A stretch of 64,000 nucleotides of DNA from Acanthochromis polyacanthus (lineage: Eukaryota; Chordata; Actinopteri; Pomacentridae): NCBI RefSeq assembly GCF_021347895.1, contig NC_067120.1:13253361-13317360 (forward strand), written 5' to 3'. The position numbers and the translations under genes were made by a program. Every line of letters starts with the position of its first letter. Position 1 is the first letter of the stretch. This document shows positions 22,601 through 32,910 of the stretch, one piece after another. The notes under the pieces are model-generated. The model was not told the DNA's origin and ran no database searches. It worked only from the letters and a program-made list of their open reading frames with translations.

Positions 22601-25600
22601 CGCCTACATTTTTTCCCTAATAAAACACCTGAAAATCAGTGTGGCAGCACTGTAAGAGCTTGAAAACACAATATTGCAAAAGCCTGGGGTCTTACATAGT
22701 TCAGGTCAAAATTTCAGAGCAATACTACAAGAAATGAGTGTTTCACACATGTATTTGTACTGATATGCTCCGCCCCTGTCAATGTTGGATACAATCTTTA
22801 TACACTGTGCACACTCTCTACAGAATGGTATAAATTAATTTTCACTCAATTTTCACTTCATTTTCATTCCAAAAACTCATAAAGAACTCAAAAAATCACT
22901 TCAGATAGGCTTCAGTGTCGATCACACACACAGATTGAGAGGAATACAGAGAAACAGCAGGTGGAGCACGGAGCTCACGAATGAAATATCATATAAAGCC
23001 GCTGGCAGAGGCGGGATTTATATTCAAGCCATTCAGCAAGCTCATTGGCTACCAGGCCTGTCAATCTAACGTTTCCTCCGGCGTGATTTGCTGAGAAACA
23101 AGTCAATCAAGTGATGTAATCGATATCTGTCAGACTGGGCCATGGTTGGCTATATCGCCGAAGTAGGCGGAAACGAGTCACCTGATTGGTTGAAGTCCGG
23201 TTTGAGGCGGAAGAGAAGCGTTCAGTATCCATTTTGAATCGCGAACAAAGGGAATAGGACCGTGTATGATAAAGTTATAATAGAAAGATGCAGTGAATAT
23301 GAAACGCACAGCGCCACCACGCGCCGCGTGCACGCGCACGGAGCCGATCGTTTTCTGGATTTTTTACCTATTTCGAGACATGTTTTGGCCAAAGTATTAT
23401 ACTGGATTGTTTCCTCTGGATGGCTAAGCTTGGGTTCTGGCCGGTTTTTGTGGATTATCTTCTTTTATGACCAGAAACGAGCGTCCAAACTGCGTCGACA
23501 GGTGAGCTGTGCACGTTTACATGACTTGTTGTTTGTTGGATAAATGTGTTTATATTACCCGCTGTGGTAATCACATCTGAAAGTGGTTTATACCGGCGGA
23601 TTCATGAGAATCTCAGCTTTCTATGTGTGTATAGTGTTTGTATAATCGTGTTTGCAGTGTCCTTCTATTTTAAAAAAAGCGTATACCGATAAAAAACGGC
23701 CCGCCCGCGGGCCGCCGTACTTTAACGTGCTAGAACAGGGGAATGTGATGTCGTCTGTTAAAAGCAGTCAGAAGTCTAGCTGCTGCATTCGGGACCAGTT
23801 GGAGGCGGGAGAGGGATTTTTGTGGAATACCCGATAAAAGGGAGTTGCAGTAATCAAGACGGGAAAAAATGAGGACATGAATGATTTTTTTTCAAGGTCT
23901 GACTGAGGGAGGACTGATTTGATTTTGGCAAAGGTTCTTATCTGGAGGAAGCAGGATCGGATGACTTTGTTGATGAAACTGAGGTCAGAATCAAATAGGA
24001 CGCCAAGATTTCTGGAAACAGGCTTTAAATTTGTAGATAGTGGACCAAGGACATTGACGGTGAGGCTGTTTTGGGGACTTGGAGGATTGACCAGTATGAT
24101 TTCAGATTTGGAGTTGTTTGATTGTAATTAGTTTTGTGCTATCCAACAGTTTATAACATCGTTATAACAGTTATAAACAGATGCTGGGCTTACAGTAGGT
24201 CGCAGTGGGAGGTATATTTGTGTGTTGTCTGTGTAGCAATAAAAAGAAACATTGTGACACGTGATAATTTGACCAAGCAGGAGCGTATAAATAGAGAATA
24301 AAACTGGGCCTAAAATTGAACTTTGCGGTACACCACAAGCAATAGGATCTGAGGAGGAGTGCTCATCTATGGTGACCTAAAAGATTCCGTTTAAAAGATA
24401 AGAACAAAATCAGTCAATTGCAGTATCTCTGACCCCAACCCAGGATCTAAGACAGTTGATTAAAATGGCGTGGTCTACTGTGTCAAAGGCTGCACTTCAG
24501 TCTAAAAGAATTAAAATTGCGCTCTCTCCTCTGTTAGCAGCTAGAAGTGGGCAGGAGGGCAGTTTCTGTGCTGTGAAGAGCTTTAAAACCTGATCGAAAT
24601 TTTTCAAAGATGTCATTATGACACATAAATGATAAAAGCTGGGTAGAAACTACTTTTTCTAAAACTTTGGATAAAAATGGAAGTTTGGAGATAATAAAAC
24701 AGTGGACAATATAAAACATTCGACCTACCATTTCTCTCGGTCCTGTTGGCAAATCTCTCCAGAGTTATAGACTTTGCCGTGCTTGCACTGACATTCAGAC
24801 TGAGCAATGCATCCCCTCATGGAAATATCATCAAACACAGTTCCTGAAGTGGACAGTTCATGTGAAGGTAATTATGAGTGAAACTATGATGAGTGTTTTA
24901 TGTAAACAGGCACTCAGATGTGAAGATCACTAACCAGGAGGACAGAAGCAGCCGTCCATTTTGTGGTCCTCACACAGTGAACTTGTGTCTTGATGTGTGC
25001 AGGTATCCATGCAAGGAGAACCGCTCTCTTCATAAACCATGTTGAACGGGCACTGTTTAGCTGTGAAGATACGTGGTACAACTCAACCTTTTATTGTAAA
25101 TGAGGCAATTTCTGTGCTTTAATTCTCTCTCCATCCCATAATGTCTAAATCACAAAGATGATAATCCAACAGATGGAGAACAGGAAACGTTACCACAGAA
25201 CTGAGGCGTCCTCCAGCTGGGAGGTTCTCCTCCTGCATGGGAACACTGTCGGGAGAACTCAGAAAGTGTGTTGCAGACACAGAAGTCTTCTGAGCTGTTG
25301 GTGCAGCCACACATATCCTGCACACAGGCCTGGATGTACGATGCAGGGTTGATCAGTGTAGTGCAGGAGCTCCAGGACTCTGAACGCAGCATCTCCTCAC
25401 AGATGGTTTTCTGAAAAGGACAAAAGTGTCGGGTAGCAGACATGACAGAGGTGACTCTGCTGTACTACATATCATTACATCTATATTAGTTAATTGGATA
25501 CTGAACTCACAAACTTCTTGCATGACTCAGACACAGACTCCAGCGATTCATCCTCCTCTTCATAGGGGTCCTCACAATCTTCATTTGAACGATGGACTCT

Positions 25601-28600
25601 GTGTTTGTTGCCAAACTCAATGGGGCTGATTTTGCGACCTGCATATGATTACATTTTTTTACACTTTCAGACATGTACATTTGCTTTAGATCAACTTGTT
25701 TTAAATTTGCTAAACAAATAAAAGTGGCTTGACAAGCCAAATGTAGCAGATTACGTGAATAAATACAGAATGAATTAGCAGATATACCATTATGAACGAA
25801 CTCATCGTAGACTGAAACACCATTGAAGTCTCCACAAAGTCCACAAGTAAGATTAGCATATTCATGATCAAGTTCCACCTAAAATGGACAGAAAGTAATA
25901 TAATAACACCATGTACACTTAAAGAATGCAAAAAGCAAATACAACACATAATGAATGTATTCTAAAGTAAAATGAGTATTCGGGTGGTTTTGATAATTAT
26001 TATATTGTTTCTTCTGCAAAGTTTTTTGTCCAAAGAATCCTTTGGAATTAATATAAATATCATCCACATGAATAAATACATAAATATGACAGCATCTGTA
26101 TGTGTGTTCCAATCGCGCATTCAGGAAACACACAATATGAAGCAGTCTGAATGATCATAATAGTTTTTACCATGACTGCATCGTCACCGTTCCACATGAC
26201 AGTGATGCCAACTTTGGACTGGAGCTTGATGTAAACTGCATTTTTCTCCACTTGCACTCCTGCCTTGTAATATGGCAAATTGATACTAGAAAGAAAGCGA
26301 AGATGTTTTTAATTATAAAACACAAATATCTGTTACTTTCACAGGGTATATGTTGTTTTTTCACTTACGGCACGTCATTTTCTGTGACCGAAGCCTTACT
26401 GAGGTGGAACGACAGGTCATTGATGGTGACCACCACGTAACTGATTGTAAGGTTTCCATCGTTTTCTGTCCTCTTCATGTGCACAGAGAACTCCTGGTAG
26501 GACTCGTGGCAGTCAGAGACCAGGTTGTACTCACACATACCAGGAAACTGGTACACATCACCATCAAATGTCTTGAAGTGCTCTCTGCCCCAGGTGCTGC
26601 AGATGCTGCTGACATGGTTGTGGACTGGAAAACATTTATACAGATGCAAGTTTAAGTCACTAAAAAAACTCATATTGAGACAGTATCTTTCATCCTCTTA
26701 AGCAGCCAAATTTATTTACACCATTAAAGTTTAGAGAAAAATTTCACAACACCCTAAACAGTCGGAGTCTCACCCAGTCTGGCTTGGACTTTGATGACAT
26801 TGGTGACGGACAAAACCAGGAAACAAAACCACACAGATCTCCACCTTATTGTTGCCAGTGTGGGCTATTACCTGCTTTGGTGACGCTTTAGTGACACACA
26901 GTTTGACGGACCTTTAAGCTGAGCTGAAGATATTCAGTACGACTGTACTGTAGTGCCATTGCACTAAAACAGTGTGAAATCATACACAGTAGCACCAGCA
27001 AAGTGCAAAAACTAAGCCAGTTGTAAGAACTCCAGGCCGCTGCTTAGCCTTGACTTAGATCAACCATCAACACTGGACCCATACTGGAGCTCTGAGGTCA
27101 ATACTGTCAGGTCCTTCAGAGCAGGACAAATTGAAATTCTGTAGAAGTGACAACATGAAGAGGAAAATCTCCATGCGAGCGAGGGACTCTCCAGCCCAGT
27201 TCAAAAACAATGCAGACATAGCCAGAAGAGAAACGCTACCCTCCGAAGCAGAATAAAATACAGAACACTTGGACTTAAATGGAACATCTGAGGAAGCTGA
27301 AGTGCTGGTGGTCAGAAGCATCATAGATCTGGACAAATATCAATGATCCTCATGAGCTGGACAATAATGTAACAATTAAGAACATATGACACTCACTGAT
27401 AGAACTCAGCCTACAGCTGAAGATGATGAACACACAACTCAGGGAAAAAGTGGACAGGACCAATCTGAACTGAAAATATTTCCATACAGCGATTACAGTT
27501 TACAGAATTTGGGTCATGAAATAGACCCAGACAATAACTTGTTCTCCACCTTTAGCAGCAATAGCTACTACTACACTGATGAACAATATACAAATTATCA
27601 ATTAACCACTTATTATCGAAGCCTGTATTCAAACTTCGATAATAATCATAAAATGACAGCTGAATTTGTCAAAACAATGTACGATTTAAGCTTGTTTCCA
27701 AAAATCACCAAACCCAGCAGATTTATGTCCCATTGTGCCAATCTAATAGATAAAAACTAATGACATTGACGATAACACCGTAAGCGAACTATTAATAAAT
27801 GATATCAGTGACCACCTGCCTGTTTTCACAGTGTAGTGGCACTCTGTGTCTTCAAAGTTCGTTGTACCACCTTTGCAGCTTGTTTAACAACCAGTATTTG
27901 AATCACCCGACTGAAACCAAGTCTTCTTTTAAGATGTTTACTTAAAGAACTCAAAAAATACATTTACAGAAAAAACTAAAAGGCTCAGTACAGACGGTCA
28001 AAAAACTGTGTTGCTTCCATCATCTCCAGCTGCAATCTGATCGTAACATACATGCAGGCAATATCAAATGATGTATTACATAGTGGAAGCCAAAATTACA
28101 TTGCACAGTACAAATCTCTTTTTATATTAACTAAGTTATGCATTCTATGAAATATAACAATCATCATGAATTCCTTAAAATGAAATTAAGCATATTTTAA
28201 ACATTTTCAATCTAAATTATTATTCTATATGAATTTCCCATTAACTGGCTCTTACACACAGTATATGATAACATTTTCAGGAATAATAAGCCAAACAAAC
28301 AAATTCAATACAGACGAGTCAGGTCAGAAGAATCCATCAATGCACTAATGTATGACCTACTGGCACAGAACTGGGGTGTGATATACCAAGAAAGAGATGC
28401 TTTTAGTGCATAATAAATACTCCTGGAAATATTTAGGTCACTATATGACAAACATTGCCCAATCAAAGAATATACCACAAACTTTAAATACACTAACTGT
28501 CCATGGGTCACAAAGAAACTACAAAATGTCTGAAAAAAGAAAAACACACTCTACAGGGATTTCATAAGACAAAGAACTAAAGAGGCAGAGAAAAATATAA

Positions 28601-29936
28601 AAAAATATAAAAATAAGCTCATATTATAAGGAAAAGTACAAAAGAATATTACAGGAAAATACTTAAAGATAAAAACAATAATAAGGGAATACGGAATATA
28701 CTGAACAGTATTATGAGAAATAGTGTTAGAAAAACAAGTTATCTTAGGTATTTCATTGACAAGGATAATGAGCATTATAATGTGGAGGACATAGCTAACC
28801 AATTCAACAATTTCTTTGAAAATGTTTGACCTGACTTAGAAGAAAGAATCCCAACACCTGGAGAAAAACTAGACAGGCTGCTAGAAGAATATCCCAGCTC
28901 AATTTCTCAAAGCAGTGGATGAGAAAGAAATTCTGAACATAGTCAAGGAATGTAAAAGCAATAAGTCTTCTGATGTGAATGACATTGATATGACATACAT
29001 CTGTAACTTATCATTCCGAATGGGTTTATTTTCAAACAAAATGAAAATAGCAAGGGCAATACCTCTATACAAAACAGGGAACAAACACCACTTCACAAGC
29101 TACAGGCCAAAAATTGTCATAGCTGCCTTTACACTGGTGTGCCAGGATGTAGTTGCTGCACAACTGGCCTTTGTGAGAGGGTCTCAGCTCTAGTTCGTAG
29201 AGCAAAAATTTTCCTGACAAAGTAGTTTGTAGTGTAAATTGTTTTTGGTTTAGTTTTATTTTATCCTTGAACAAAACTAATTACCACCTGTAACTACTGG
29301 TATTTTGGTCACTGTCTGAACTGTAACTGAATAAAGAAAAAAACGTTTATATCCCCTTCATATCTGAATTTATTTACAATTAAATTTAAGAACAATGTGT
29401 GTTTTGCTTTCCAGCTGATGCTAAAATAAGTGGAGATTGTTAATTTGTCTATTACACATAGAGCAGATATATAATAATTAGGTTCCACTCCGACCGGTCC
29501 TACGAGGAACCAGTGCTTGCAAAAGGTTCCGTGGAACGTATTGAATATGTGTAAACCAGAATTGGAGGAATGGATACGCTATCTCGGCTGCAGTCTGAAT
29601 GAAAATGGTATGATGCGAATTGACGACAAGAGAAGTCAAGGGGCTATCATAACTGCACATTATTATAGTCAGACAAAAGAAGATTGTGTTTACATTTCTA
29701 TCATCCAGTACGCACAAGAAACAAATAGAAGAACCTTCTACATTTGATCAGTTGTTCTTCACAGGATGTGACCTTTTATACCTAACAGACACTGCAGGGT
29801 TATACGGTTGAATAAAATTTCATCTTAGCTCACATTCTGTCCCATTGGTTTACATACCGTTGGTGGCTGCTGATAGTCCGAGGCTGAGGGTGAGCCATGG
29901 TATCACCCATTCAAGCAGCATCCTGACTCCTCTCAT
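5653..29936 (-). CDS. Gene A: gel-forming mucin (MUC2/MUC5-type), 3' end lost in assembly gap
   Basis: This is a secreted mucin that would be polymerised in the secretory pathway and packed in goblet-cell granules. Twenty-six coding exons can be followed by GT/AG junctions with unbroken phase from the ATG at 29,934-29,936. Exons 1-25 sum to 3,508 nt, and exon 26 starts at 11,418. Domain order is signal peptide, D1 (CGLC at residues about 162-165), TIL/E, D2 (GLCGN at about 534), TIL, D' and D3 (CGLC at about 998-1001), then PTS1, CysD and PTS2. This is the family's usual N-terminal layout. The D3 tail looks closer to human MUC5AC/5B than to MUC2 (motif PCYKTC before LEGCYPVCP), but I cannot assign an orthologue. 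The reading frame is open to about 6,906. Below that a cluster of indels and then 25 Ns end the gene before any D4-VWC-CK exon. Gene B is a near-identical tandem copy. Confidence 0.93.
10604..10906 (-). CDS. Gene A CysD domain (WxxW / Mucin2_WxxW type)
   Basis: The segment encodes 101 residues from [15 protein letters not shown] to CCEVNIC, with ten cysteines and the WSDW motif (a C-mannosylation site in relatives). DYKIRVCCE near the end is typical of the family. CysD domains interrupt PTS arrays and help set mucin network spacing by weak self-association. It is read through without an intron. It differs from the gene B copy at nine residues, far more than the neighbouring exons do. Confidence 0.95.
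10907..11220 (-). repeat. Gene A PTS1: short Thr/Pro-rich mucin repeat
   Basis: This coding segment inside exon 26 lies between the D3 tail and CysD. It encodes about 100 residues dominated by Thr and Pro with degenerate units such as QSPTTTAGP and QPPTPTAGP. It would be densely O-glycosylated. The matching segment of gene B is four times longer (about 1.25 kb). The loss or gain is in whole repeat units, because the frame is kept on both sides. Confidence 0.88.
11221..11643 (-). CDS. Gene A exon 25 and head of exon 26: D3 tail
   Basis: Exon 25 is 11,515-11,643 and exon 26 begins at 11,418. A 96 bp intron (11,419-11,514; GTAAGAGG...TTTACAG) separates them and happens to be free of stops in frame. 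Joined, they give [41 protein letters not shown] and then [20 protein letters not shown], after which the Thr/Pro repeats begin. Compared with human MUC5B as I remember it, about 40 Cys-rich residues between the CYPKCP part and the YxxDVIYN part are missing. Confidence 0.85.
13046..14953. mobile_element. 1.9 kb TG...CA element, gene A intron 24 only
   Basis: The insert begins TGTAGCAATAC and ends GTACCGCTACA, imperfect inverted ends with TG...CA termini. It is flanked by CAAC (13,042-13,045 and 14,954-14,957). Gene B has a single CAAC at the same site (near 57,840). Ends and 4 bp duplication suggest an LTR-type element. Inside at about 13,905 is actggcgccgaaaag, resembling a tRNA primer-binding site. 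I find no second LTR and no coding frame, so it may be a solo or non-autonomous copy. A CA-rich microsatellite (about 14,600-14,683) lies inside. Confidence 0.65.
14600..14683. repeat. CA-rich microsatellite
   Basis: This is an impure (CA)n tract with interspersed CT and CCACA units, within the 1.9 kb insertion of gene A intron 24. Confidence 0.85.
15216..17174 (-). CDS. Gene A exons 20-24: D3 assembly (VWD3 + C8-3)
   Basis: Exons lie at 17,036-17,174, 16,255-16,365, 15,949-16,128, 15,456-15,695 and 15,216-15,372. Diagnostic segments are [40 protein letters not shown], and in C8 [21 protein letters not shown]3 forms the N-terminal disulphide-linked multimers in this family. The domain start reads [13 protein letters not shown] where relatives have TFDGK, so the normally invariant Gly is missing. 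Copy B carries the same change. The acceptor of exon 20 is TCCAG|TACC, which completes a split Cys codon. Confidence 0.92.
17273..17576. mobile_element. 304 bp foldback MITE with TTAA target, gene A intron 19
   Basis: Inverted repeats of about 114 bp (outer end aggggaacttcgtttt) surround a short loop. Each side is flanked by TTAA (17,269-17,272 and 17,577-17,580), as for piggyBac- or Kolobok-type elements. It lies in the short intron between D' and D3. The same element occupies gene B, so it predates the duplication. In RNA it would form a long hairpin. Confidence 0.85.
17611..18599 (-). CDS. Gene A exons 16-19: TIL2, E2 and D' (TIL')
   Basis: Exons lie at 18,344-18,599, 18,155-18,207, 17,960-18,063 and 17,611-17,762. 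Exon 16 encodes a TIL domain ([20 protein letters not shown]) and [15 protein letters not shown]. Exon 17 is a short E module ([10 protein letters not shown]). Exons 18-19 form the D' TIL ([20 protein letters not shown]). These small disulphide-rich units bridge D2 and D3. Copy B differs by one residue here (CVCPGGL). Confidence 0.9.
18727..21886 (-). CDS. Gene A exons 9-15: D2 assembly (VWD2 + C8-2)
   Basis: Exons lie at 21,736-21,886, 21,514-21,627, 21,362-21,431, 21,116-21,253, 19,178-19,342, 18,935-19,029 and 18,727-18,853. The VWD domain begins with [20 protein letters not shown], continues through [18 protein letters not shown] and reaches GLCGNYN in exon 13. As in human MUC2, the first Cys of CGLC is absent in D2. 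The C8 part has [15 protein letters not shown] and [20 protein letters not shown]. The intron between exons 12 and 13 is long (about 1.8 kb) and repeat-filled. Confidence 0.92.
19560..19790. repeat. Old dispersed retroelement fragment, gene A intron 12
   Basis: The text tgctgcttatccagagtaac, agctcctcatgggggatctt and ggaggcttcctgatcaggtc matches a degenerate fish repeat usually found as a LINE-derived fragment. It has the counterpart 62,448-62,680 in gene B, so it is older than the duplication. Confidence 0.5.
20300..20672 (+). mobile_element. Recent 373 bp dispersed-repeat insertion with target-site duplication
   Basis: This sits in the gene A intron between exons 12 and 13. The element runs from catctatccatccatcc to ctccactgtgtagccc and is flanked by the 11 bp duplication catacataaac (20,289-20,299 and 20,673-20,683). 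Gene B has the unoccupied site (catacataaac once, near 63,181). It therefore inserted after the duplication, which shows this repeat family was recently mobile. Confidence 0.88.
21960..24700 (-). pseudogene. Degenerate LINE (L2/Rex-like reverse transcriptase) in gene A intron 8
   Basis: Minus-strand frames give [20 protein letters not shown] near 24,680, [20 protein letters not shown] near 24,480, a degenerate YADDTQIYLPL-like box near 24,210, and [20 protein letters not shown] near 22,350. The order and spacing fit a non-LTR reverse transcriptase. Stops and frameshifts are frequent. It is interrupted by a 1,350 bp insertion (22,380-23,729). Confidence 0.8.
22380..23729. mobile_element. 1,350 bp element inserted into the intronic LINE
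   Basis: The insertion is flanked by CTAG on both sides (22,376-22,379 and 23,730-23,733). Removing it rejoins the LINE at gttctag/cttccctacattgg. It has a GC-rich right end (gcccgcccgcgggccgcc) and weak inverted termini. Related sequence lies inside the hAT element at 37,391-37,935 (shared tattacccgctgtggtaatc and gaaatttctactga). No coding frame is recognised. Confidence 0.65.
24729..25060 (-). CDS. Gene A exons 7-8: TIL1/E1 module
   Basis: Exons lie at 24,935-25,060 and 24,729-24,843. The encoded Cys-rich segment contains [18 protein letters not shown], then MDGCFCPPG and [13 protein letters not shown], a TIL domain followed by the start of an E (VWC-like) module. It links C8-1 to D2. The exon 8 donor splits a Cys codon (TG|GTAGGT). 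The following intron is about 2.8 kb and is filled with a minus-strand LINE and a further insertion. Confidence 0.9.
25194..26624 (-). CDS. Gene A exons 2-6: D1 assembly (VWD1 + C8-1)
   Basis: Exons lie at 26,369-26,624, 26,171-26,285, 25,788-25,878, 25,511-25,638 and 25,194-25,410. The VWD domain opens with [20 protein letters not shown] and includes [10 protein letters not shown] in exon 4. The C8 part in exon 6 contains [20 protein letters not shown], close to human MUC2/MUC5. In this family D1 and D2 form the pH-dependent N-terminal assembly platform, and CGLC resembles an oxidoreductase active site. Exon 5 has an unusual acidic stretch ([17 protein letters not shown]) between VWD and C8. 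Confidence 0.92.
27400..29220 (+). pseudogene. Degenerate LINE on the plus strand in gene A intron 1
   Basis: Frames give SLYSNFDNN near 27,630, [20 protein letters not shown] at about 27,650-27,710, then [20 protein letters not shown] at about 27,760-27,830 (the C-terminal SDHLPVF box of an endonuclease). Farther on come [20 protein letters not shown] and [20 protein letters not shown] at about 28,930-29,090 (start of the reverse transcriptase). It is broken by stops and runs opposite to the mucin gene. The rest of intron 1 (26,625-27,400) has nothing recognisable. Confidence 0.75.
29858..29936 (-). CDS. Gene A exon 1: signal peptide
   Basis: The exon encodes 26 residues starting [20 protein letters not shown], a basic start plus a hydrophobic core ending in small residues (LSAAT), as expected of a cleavable secretion signal. 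It ends ACCAACG|GTATGT, a good splice donor in phase 1. That phase fits the next exon (acceptor TTTTCCAG at 26,625) to give VHNHVSSIC and then the D1 start CSTWG. The first ATG of the frame is used; a second Met lies five codons on. Intron 1 is about 3.2 kb and contains a degenerate LINE. Confidence 0.88.
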
Positions 29937-30060
29937 GGTCGCTGGGTCGTGCCTGTCCTGATGGGGTTACTGGAGGCAACTGCAACCACACTGCCAAGGT
30001 CATGTTATTATACTTCACTGGATGTTTGCAGTTTAGGAGGGGTGACAGATCCATTCTGCA
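29937..30060 (-). promoter_or_regulatory. Candidate proximal promoter and 5' UTR of gene A
   Basis: Immediately upstream of the gene A start codon, the minus strand carries a TATA-like TATAATAA at 30,005-30,012, about 70 bp before the ATG. This would leave a short 5' UTR. Slightly farther upstream are a CACCCCTCC box (KLF/Sp1-like) and TGCAAACA (forkhead-like), both plausible for a mucosal gene. The assignment rests on position and short motifs only. An untranslated upstream exon cannot be excluded. Confidence 0.4.
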
Positions 30061-30199
30061 CGTCAAGCTTTGTGGTTTTGGATTCTATGGAAGATCACAC
30101 CCATGAATAGGATGCTGTCAACATCTCTTCATCCTTGTCTGTCTATGTCACAAATCATCTGTGTTGATGTTAATCTTTGGTAAAACATTAATGTTGCAG

Positions 30200-30954
30200 T
30201 ATAAGAAGGAGTGTCATCCTTCTGCTGTCTTCTGTTCAGTGCTGGTTTCTGTGCACTAATTCGGCCATGGAGACCACCACGTGAGAGAGTTCGACAAACT
30301 GTTCTTGTGGATACAGGGATTTCTGGTGACCAGTTTATGTGTAGCTCTGCTGCTGCTGAAAGGGGGCTGACCTTGGACTGTCAAACCAACAAACGGTCTT
30401 CTCTAACAGTTGTCTTGTGGGGTCTGCCTGACCTGGGCTTGTCATGAACGTCATCAGTTTCTTAAAATCTTGTTCTTATCCTCTCCATTTGACGGTTGAA
30501 TACATTAAACATGTCTGCCACCTCAGCAGCAAACTTGGTCTTCAGGCTCTTGATGATCAGCACTTTGGTCTGTGGTTGAATCTTTGGCATGTTGTCAGAG
30601 GTCAGGTTGTACTTCACATGAGGGTCTGGTGTGCTGGGGTTCTTTCTATACACACCTGGGAATGTGTTCATTACAGTATTTATAACAGGTGAAGCTCTAA
30701 TCTGTGATTGGTCGAATCATTTAAAGACAGAACAAGACTTTTGTCCTTGCAAAAACAGATGTTCTGGGCTTTACCAAGCTGTGAATATCAGGACACTTTT
30801 TGATTGTTTCATTTTGCACCCATTTATTAATGTGAAATCTCTTGACATTAAAATGAAGCATTTTTTGTAACAACTGACTGATTAGAAATTAAGTTACAAG
30901 CCATTTTAAATTACTATGTCCTTATGCGACAGGACTTTTGTCAGGGACTGTAGT
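30200..30954 (-). pseudogene. Tc1/mariner relic upstream of gene A
   Basis: On the minus strand a terminal tacagtccctgacaaaagtc (about 30,954) leads into frames KIQPQTKVLIIKSLKTKFAA, ETDDVHDKPRSGRPHKT and VSTRTVCRTLSRGGLHGRIS. These are the helix-turn-helix and early catalytic region of a Tc1-type transposase. Stops break the frame. It lies about 0.3 kb upstream of the gene A start. Confidence 0.72.
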
Positions 30955-31599
30955 TACTTGCACCATTTTCTTTGTAAATTTGACATTTCTAAGATTTCTT
31001 TTTGCAAATTTGAACTTTTATGTTAATTTAACACCTGCACACCAGACTGATAGACGGATGTGGCCATGCATACTAGTCATTACTGTGCTTGCTACAACTA
31101 ACGTTGGCTGCTAGTGTAATCAGAACTAATGTAATGTTAACTTTGTCAACAAACCTTTCAACAAAATCTGTCAAAGTAGACACTGTGTGTTGTGACAGCC
31201 CACTTAGTCTTTTCTTTTCATACTGTAGAGCCAACAGAAATCACTGGACTGACACATAGCAAACAGAAAGGCATCATGTTGATACTGAAAAATTTAGCTG
31301 GAAATGTGTGTTTGTGTGTGCAGAGGCTCTTTCCGAAATTCTCAAACATGTTTCTGAGGTTATTTGTGCACACGGTGGGCAAAATATGCTTATCTACTCC
31401 TATATTTTGACTGAGTTGGTTGTGACACGGGCTGCACAGCCTATGTGTAGCCCTGTGATAGACTGGTGACCTGTCCAAGGTGTCTCCTGTCTTCGTCCTA
31501 AGTCAGCTGGGATAGACTCCATCCCCCCTTATCACCCTAGTGAGGATAAAGCGGTGTATAGAGAATGGAGGGATGGATGGAGGGTTGTAACATATCAGA

Positions 31600-31730
31600 A
31601 AGTTATACCTACAGTCATGCATGGAGGTGGCATTGTCATGTTGTGGGCATGCTTTGCTGCTCTGGGGCAACTTGCTATAATTGAGGGAAACATGGAAAAT
31701 GATGGAAAATCAAAGTTTATATCTATAGCC
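31600..31730 (+). pseudogene. Tc1/mariner transposase fragment (copy 2)
   Basis: This is the duplicate of the relic near 160-330, with the same HGGGIVMLWACFAALG stretch. The two copies differ by a few bases and a short indel. It is not functional. Confidence 0.7.
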
Positions 31731-32910
31731 CTTTACAACATCCCAAAGGGTGAGAAAGTGCTTCAAAGTGAAAAACAAGAGAATAACTTAAAAATAATAC
31801 AGTAACTTAAAACAGGACAAACAATCACACTTGCGGGCAAATTTAGAATAATCAATTAACCTCAGCACATCTTTGGACTCCTGAAGAAAACCATCAGTTC
31901 ATCAGTCTGTAATTTGTAGCTCAGGCCTTATTAGGTTATGCAGTTAAACAATGATCTAAAAGCATGAGAAATGTCTACGTCTGATTTGCTAAAAGTCAAA
32001 TAAATTAAGGTTTTGGAGTGGTCTTTGCAAAATCCGGGCCTGAACTCTGTCGGTTACTTTGTCACATTGGTCGTTGAGGTACTGGATAACCTTTTCAGCT
32101 TTAGTAAGAATAATTATCTTTAGAATTGTGTGTTTGTGTTTATTCAGGTTGCCTTGATGCTTGAGCAGACATGGTGAAGTATGAGATACACAAAAATAGA
32201 AGAAGAATCATAACTCAGTACTAGCTGTTACATAAAAACTTAAAAGCCTACTTAAATGTTGCATAAAATATATTCAAACACATAACAGAGGTTTGGACTA
32301 GATGCTATACATTTGTAGTATAAGCTTATATTGCAGTTTGTTTGTTTTTTACTAGTGGAGTATGGAAATGTATTGGGGAAAATGTATTCATGTATTTTAT
32401 CATTTTCTTGTGTGGCTTTGTCACATTTCTATGGAAAAGCTTGTGTTGTATTCTGACAGACTACTGTTTGAACTGCCTCAGTGACAGTCATGTCAATGCG
32501 TTTGTGCAATGATAACAGGTGTTGAAAGTTAAATAGTGCTATATCAACATTGATAACATCTTACACAGTCCTGTCTCTGTCCAAAAGTGTCTCTGGTCAA
32601 TTCAGTGAAAACTCTATACTCCCTGAATAAACACATCGCTTCCTGCTACTGAGAAATGAAGCTTCTTTCCTCATCATACCGCTATCTACATGTGGGAATT
32701 TGTCCAAAGTCATGTTTGCTCTTGGAGGAGCTTCCATTTGCGAGGTTATTTGAGAACATGCAAAAATAATTTTGTAATTTCCTTTTGGTCCCAAGAAGCC
32801 CAGATCAAACACAGAGTGAACGAACTTTATAAAACTAAAAAAAACAGCTAAACATACTGGGATGGCACACAGGCTACATGATCATACCACCAGCAGTAGT
32901 GACTTTAAGA

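Noticed and set aside
30211..30447. Plus-strand frame with plausible peptide upstream of gene A
   Set aside because: It is the reverse of a Tc1-type transposase relic read on the minus strand.
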